26,388 bases of DNA from NCBI GenBank assembly GCA_050246015.1, contig JBFWWU010000034.1, positions 1-26,388 of the forward strand, given 5' to 3'. The position numbers were made by a program, and so were the translations under genes. Positions 23,106-26,388 of the stretch are shown here, in pieces. Below the pieces are notes generated by a model. The model made no database searches, had not been told where the DNA came from, and saw nothing but the letters and a program-made list of their open reading frames with translations. This stretch comes from JTS-AC122 sp050246015 (GTDB lineage Bacteria; Planctomycetota; Phycisphaerae; Phycisphaerales; UBA1924). Position 1 is the stretch's first letter, and every line of letters begins with the position of its first letter.

Positions 23106-23359
23106 TGAACATCGCCCGCCGGATCCAGAAACTCGAACAGCACGCTCCGTCCCACGGCGGCTGCGCCTACTGCCGGGGCGATGAGACCCGCCGCACGTTC
23201 ATGGAGGTCAACGGTGCGGAGATTGGCACGCCGCTCCCGCCGCGGTGTCCGGCCTGCGAAGAGGTCATCGAGATCCGCCGGATCGTGCTCGATGGCTGCG
23301 ACGAGGCCCAGGCCCGGGTTGCGAGGGCCCTGGCCGCGGGCCCGGCGACCGCCGCCTGA
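23105..23359 (+). CDS. Second small zinc-ribbon protein
   Basis: 84 residues with CAYC (about 20-23) and CPAC (about 48-51) pairs. The start MNIARRIQKLEQ resembles the FHRIRRLEG start of the protein before it, so the two may be diverged duplicates. The ATG has AGGAG 8 bases upstream. It is the last gene of the three-gene operon. The function is unknown; such small proteins with an N-terminal amphipathic helix and a zinc ribbon accompany phage-like gene sets in planctomycetes, by my reading. Confidence 0.65.
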   Translation: MNIARRIQKLEQHAPSHGGCAYCRGDETRRTFMEVNGAEIGTPLPPRCPACEEVIEIRRIVLDGCDEAQARVARALAAGPATAA

Positions 23360-23590
23360 GGTCGTTGCACTGGGTCCCCCCGCGCCCGCGCGGCGACGCC
23401 CCTCAAAAGCCTACGTCAGGAAGCGCACACCGATGCCGGTCTGTGCCCGCCGTTGACATTCCAGACGCCGCTCTTCGCTCGTCCGGGGCCCCCAAAAAGT
23501 GCAAGAAAGTGCAACTTCGGGCAATGCCCAACCGGACCTGCGCGCTACCAGTTCAGACGAGAGCGTAGCGGTCAGCCAGAGTAGCCGGCG
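23360..23590. other. Gene-free spacer after the zinc-ribbon operon
   Basis: About 230 bp with no supported gene. AAGTGCAA occurs twice about 10 bp apart (near 23497 and 23507). The boundary between the phage-like cassette and transposon debris probably lies here. Confidence 0.35.
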
Positions 23591-23851
23591 CGGAGTCCGA
23601 ACCTGAACGCCTACGCCGAGCGGTTCGTGCGGTCGATCAAGGAAGAGTGTCTCTCGAAGATCATCCCGATCGGCGAGCGGCATCTGCGGCGGGTCATTGA
23701 TTCCTACATCGAGCATTACCACCTCGATCGCAATCATCAAGGGCTGGGCAACCGGCTGATCGATGGCGAGCCGAGCACGGTGCCCGCTGAGCGAGTTGAG
23801 AGCCGGGAACGGCTGGGCGGCATGCTCCGCTCCTACCACCGGGCCGCGTGA
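23591..23851 (+). pseudogene. C-terminal fragment of an integrase-core (rve) transposase, IS481/IS3-like
   Basis: The frame reads RSPNLNAYAERFVRSIKEECL, then HLRRVIDSYIEHYHLDRNHQGLGNRLI, to a stop at 23851. This is the last third of an rve-type DDE transposase and includes its final catalytic Glu in IKEE. The part with the two Asp residues is missing: the frame is not transposase-like before about 23591. A GTG at 23627 could start a 74-residue product but with no catalytic meaning. It is a remnant. Confidence 0.8.
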
Positions 23852-24075
23852 CACGGCGAAGCAATCTGGTGTTCTCCCGAAAGCCGATCTCTGCCGACGG
23901 CCGGGCGGTGTGCTGCGCGTGATTGGATTTGACGCTCTCATCGGCCGTCCGCTGGACCTTTCAAACCCCTTCCAGATCATCGTTTCTTCGCTCGGCCGAG
24001 AAATGGAACACTACGAGATCCGCGTGCCGCGCATCGACGAACTCTGGTCCAGCTGCGCCAGCGACGGCAGGCCGA
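23852..24075. other. Probable remnant sequence between transposon fragments
   Basis: About 224 bp. A plus-strand frame translates to IGFDALIGRPLDLSNPFQII...EHYEIRVPRIDELWSSC, which reads like part of a real protein but has no start and runs on into antisense of the TnpA-like gene. I do not recognise it. No IS66 tnpB follows TnpA on the minus strand. Confidence 0.3.
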
Positions 24076-24438
24076 TCACGATCCCACTCCCGGCCGCCCG
24101 TCCGCGCCGGACTCAAGCGCCCCGATCACGTCCAGCAGCAAGTCACGGTCGAACCCCCGGCTCACGATCACGCGACGCCCGCCCGCCAGTTCGATGGTGA
24201 CACCGCCGCGGCCTCCGGCCTCGCCGCACGGCTCGCGACCGTCACCGTCGCGCTCCATCTTCGCCTCCACGAACGCCGCACCGGCTGGCGCGTCCCTGAG
24301 CCGCTTGCGCCACGGGAAAAACGACGAAGCCGGGATGCCGCGCGCTTCACAGAACCGTGCCACCGTGAGCCCGCGCGTCCGCTGGTCCTCGATGATCCGC
24401 GTCCACTTCTCCCACGCCCGCATCGATGACGTGCTCAT
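24076..24438 (-). CDS. IS66 family TnpA-like protein
   Basis: About 120 residues from the ATG at 24438 (an ATG at 24447 would add three). The N-terminal HTH reads WTRIIEDQRTRGLTVARFCEARGIPASSFFPWRKRL. The C-terminal part, VTIELAGGRRVIVSRGFDRDLLLDVIGALE, is the second conserved block of IS66 OrfA/TnpA. TnpA is needed with TnpB and the TnpC transposase for IS66 movement; neither partner is present, so the insertion sequence is incomplete. No good ribosome-binding site was found. Confidence 0.8.
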   Translation of the reverse strand: MSTSSMRAWEKWTRIIEDQRTRGLTVARFCEARGIPASSFFPWRKRLRDAPAGAAFVEAKMERDGDGREPCGEAGGRGGVTIELAGGRRVIVSRGFDRDLLLDVIGALESGADGRPGVGS

Positions 24439-24544
24439 GCACCACATCTTCGCCGACCCAACCGCCCCGGCAAGATGCGGTCCGCTGGACGCTCACCGTG
24501 TAGTCGTCCCCATCGTCGGTCTGGTCGCCGTTCTTGTTACGCGT

Positions 24545-24650
24545 TATTGACCTCTGCGCAGCAAATGAAGCACTGGGACTCTCTGAAACGGTCCGTTTTC
24601 CGGGGGTTTGGGCATGGGCAGGTGCTTCTTTGGCAGCGCAGAGATCAATA
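24545..24650. repeat. 106-bp inverted repeat with 29-bp arms
   Basis: Positions 24545-24573 and 24622-24650 are inverted copies matching at 25 of 29 positions (shared blocks TATTGA, CTCTGCGC, GAAGCAC). The 48-bp centre has its own small palindrome, AAACGG-T-CCGTTT. It could be a miniature inverted-repeat element, a transposon end pair, or a strong hairpin between the RHS cassette and the IS66 fragment. Confidence 0.75.
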
Positions 24651-24674
24651 GGGCTTCGTCTGCAAGTCTGCGTT

Positions 24675-25118
24675 TTATCCAACCATAAAGTATGCGCGCA
24701 TAAGCAAGTCACATATACCGACAAGCATAAGAATAGACACACAAAGCAATAATCGCCAGTCATTCCTCACGCAAATGGCACGCCTAAATAGCCATGCATA
24801 GCAGCACAGTGCTACAAGGACGATTGCCAACATAATCAGTACAACTAGGCCGTCTAGTGGAACAGGATTGGCAAGATAAAATGCAACAGCAAATCGCAGG
24901 ATCGTCACGCACACTGCTAGTAACAACGCGCTAACAGCCAATGCAACGGTCCACAGTGCTCTGTGCCCCTCGGACCGATCTGTCACGGGCCTCCAACCAA
25001 GTGAGACGCCGCATTCCGGACACACCTGCATGCAGGTATTCAACATGTAGCGACAGCCAGGGCACGGCCATTGTCGTGTCGATCGCAACTGCAGTTCTTG
25101 GCCAGAGAGTGGACTCAC
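24675..25118 (-). CDS. Zinc-ribbon membrane protein, candidate immunity protein to the RHS tip
   Basis: 147 residues from a GTG that overlaps the RHS stop codon (GTGA). The N-terminus carries a zinc ribbon (CPGCRYMLNTCMQVCPECG, about 19-37), a pattern common in small planctomycete membrane proteins. Three to four hydrophobic helices follow (about 53-75, 85-110 and 120-145), with RRAICVRNDWR between the last two. The coding region is clearly AT-richer than the rest of the window (about 42% GC in places). The four-base overlap with a polymorphic RHS tip and the low GC are what immunity genes of RHS toxins show, but I recognise no immunity family, so the role is inferred from context. Confidence 0.65.
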   Translation of the reverse strand: MSPLSGQELQLRSTRQWPCPGCRYMLNTCMQVCPECGVSLGWRPVTDRSEGHRALWTVALAVSALLLAVCVTILRFAVAFYLANPVPLDGLVVLIMLAIVLVALCCYAWLFRRAICVRNDWRLLLCVSILMLVGICDLLMRAYFMVG

Positions 25119-26388
25119 AGATATGGTTTCGGTGGTGGCACGCGAATATCGGGAAGCTTCTTGAGGGGAACCCTCTCATACGGATACGAATTGCATGTTC
25201 CGGCAAGCCAGAGCGCGGAGCAGCGAGCCACGCACCTGGCCTTTGATTTGAAGCACCAAGCGTCCTTCTGCACTGAATCGCACGCGCGGTCGCAGCAACT
25301 ACCAATATTGGCGGGTGGTGCGTTGACGCCGCACTGCCCTGCGACTCGGTAGGCGTCGACTTCACGGCAAATGCGATCGTCGCAACCTGATATCCTACCC
25401 AATAGGCAGTATTGTTCGACGTGGCGAAGTTCATGCCGTAGATACTGCCAGCGATTCATGCCTGGGTTGCACGGAGGGCCTATTGTGACTGTACAACGCT
25501 CTGCGTATGCGGTATTGCACTTCGTTGTACATTTTATAGTAATGCTCTTGCATTTGCCACGGCAAGTATCTGATAGTAGGTCGAGCTCCCAAATAATACC
25601 AGGCCCATCGGCCCAAGGCGGGATAGCGTTACCAGGACACCTGATGAACTTTATCGGCACACCCGGACCCCGGCGACCACGGCCCGCGTCCGCATATGTT
25701 GCCGTCGTCCCAGTGGGGCATTCCGTGGGCATCCACTCTGTAGTCGAAGCGTTACATCTCTCGGGTGTGCAAGCCAAACCTTCCGGATCTGTCTCAGCGA
25801 TTGGCCGGCCTTTCACATACTCATACAACCCCATCCCATCCACATACCCCAACGGGTCCCTTCGCGTCCAGCGCCCGACTTCCGCGTCATACACCCGGTG
25901 CCTCACATGGTACAATTGCCTCGCGGCCCCATTGAACGTCGGGTCGTATTCGTAGCCGGCGTAGCCGCGGCGGTTGCTGACGGCACCCCCGATGCCGCCC
26001 GAGCTCAGCGTGCCGCGACCCAGCGTCTGGTAGCCGCCGGTGATCGAGTTGGCGTGGGTGATGTCTGATGAGTTCACGGAGCCGTCGAGGTTGGCGTCCT
26101 GCCGAACGTCATAACTGCTGCTGATTGTAATGTTGCCCGAGTCGGTGGCGTCCCACTCGCCGTCGGAGTCGGTGTCGCCGGCGGGGAGTGCGAACGGGAT
26201 GCCGTAGGACGAGTACTTGACCCACTCGACCAGCTTGCCGTCGTCGGTGAGGATCGCGCTCACGTCGGCGCGCCAATTCTGGCAGTAGTACCGCCGCTCC
26301 TCGCGCGTGCTGTCCGCCGCGGAGGTCCAGCCCGAGTTGTGGTCCCGGTCACGGAAGATCACGCTATCAATATAGCTGCTGCCGCCGT
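25115..26388 (-). CDS. RHS-repeat protein C-terminus with HExxH (metallopeptidase-like) tip, 5' end outside the window
   Basis: The frame is open to the right edge (GGSSYIDSVIFRDRDHN continues upstream), so the N-terminal part is missing. The visible part holds an RHS segment with a dockerin-like insert (GDTDSDGEWDATDSG, DANLDGSVNSSDIT) and the conserved RHS core end YHVRHRVYDAEVGRWTRRDPLGYVDGMGLYEYV...TDPEGLA. About 220 residues of variable tip follow, with about 25 cysteines. The tip contains RHELRHVEQ, an HExxH zinc motif (bases 25421-25435), and an Glu in CREVDAYR about 19 residues later, which fits a gluzincin-type peptidase. RHS shells release such C-terminal toxins into competitor cells. 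The tip DNA is lower in GC than the core, consistent with tip exchange. The peptidase role rests on the motif alone. Confidence 0.85.
   Translation of the reverse strand, partial: GGSSYIDSVIFRDRDHNSGWTSAADSTREERRYYCQNWRADVSAILTDDGKLVEWVKYSSYGIPFALPAGDTDSDGEWDATDSGNITISSSYDVRQDANLDGSVNSSDITHANSITGGYQTLGRGTLSSGGIGGAVSNRRGYAGYEYDPTFNGAARQLYHVRHRVYDAEVGRWTRRDPLGYVDGMGLYEYVKGRPIAETDPEGLACTPERCNASTTEWMPTECPTGTTATYADAGRGRRGPGVPIKFIRCPGNAIPPWADGPGIIWELDLLSDTCRGKCKSITIKCTTKCNTAYAERCTVTIGPPCNPGMNRWQYLRHELRHVEQYCLLGRISGCDDRICREVDAYRVAGQCGVNAPPANIGSCCDRACDSVQKDAWCFKSKARCVARCSALWLAGTCNSYPYERVPLKKLPDIRVPPPKPYL

Noticed and set aside
23411..23980. A 189-codon minus-strand frame
   Set aside because: It is antisense to the integrase-core fragment and reads as low-complexity Arg/Pro sequence.

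Overview
The window is high-GC DNA (roughly 60-68% G+C over most of its length) and most likely comes from a member of the Planctomycetota, probably the class Phycisphaerae. The clues are an ECF sigma factor paired with a Ser/Thr kinase-WD40 membrane protein, a PEP-CTERM-like exported protein next to a large exported protein ending in two DxNxDG/SQDFFDFL dockerin-like repeats, an RHS protein with an embedded dockerin-like insert, and a HARE-HTH protein with a Lys/Ala/Pro-rich linker. The lineage is inferred from these protein styles, not from a marker gene.

Layout. Bases 1-2269 hold the end of a CRISPR array (three repeats, two complete spacers) and a two-gene adaptation module on the minus strand: a Cas4-Cas1 fusion and Cas2. 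No interference genes are visible. Upstream of cas4-cas1 lie a structured non-coding stretch, an IS110-family transposase (2685-3914) and a short tyrosine recombinase (3963-4628). From 4669 to 8820 (minus) an ECF sigma factor gene is followed by a 1.1-kaa zinc-finger/kinase/transmembrane/WD40 protein. Divergently, 9045-13077 (plus) encodes two exported proteins and ends near a terminator-like hairpin.

Bases 13261-18896 (plus) look like a small cryptic integrative element. It holds a 656-aa protein of unknown function, an intergenic block of phased palindromes, a small HTH protein, an unknown protein, a RepA/RAD55-type AAA ATPase, an excisionase-like HTH and a tyrosine integrase. Several of these genes overlap end to start. 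The integrase is followed by a 22-bp palindrome, a terminator-like hairpin and, from 19266, the 5' part of a tRNA-Leu(CAA) gene with a good promoter but no variable arm or T arm.

Bases 19587-23359 resemble fragments of a phage-like module: a ParB-domain/DNA methyltransferase fusion, a HARE-HTH protein, and three end-overlapping small genes including a terminase-small-subunit-like HTH protein and two zinc-ribbon proteins. No large terminase, portal or capsid gene is present. Bases 23591-24438 are transposon debris (an IS481/IS3-type integrase-core tail and an IS66 TnpA-like gene), followed by a long inverted repeat at 24545-24650.

The right end, 24675-26388 (minus), is the 3' end of an RHS gene. 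Its variable tip is cysteine-rich, carries an HExxH motif and is lower in GC. It overlaps by four bases a gene for a zinc-ribbon membrane protein, so the pair is a candidate polymorphic toxin and immunity protein. This pair and the palindrome-rich cryptic element are the most interesting parts of the window.
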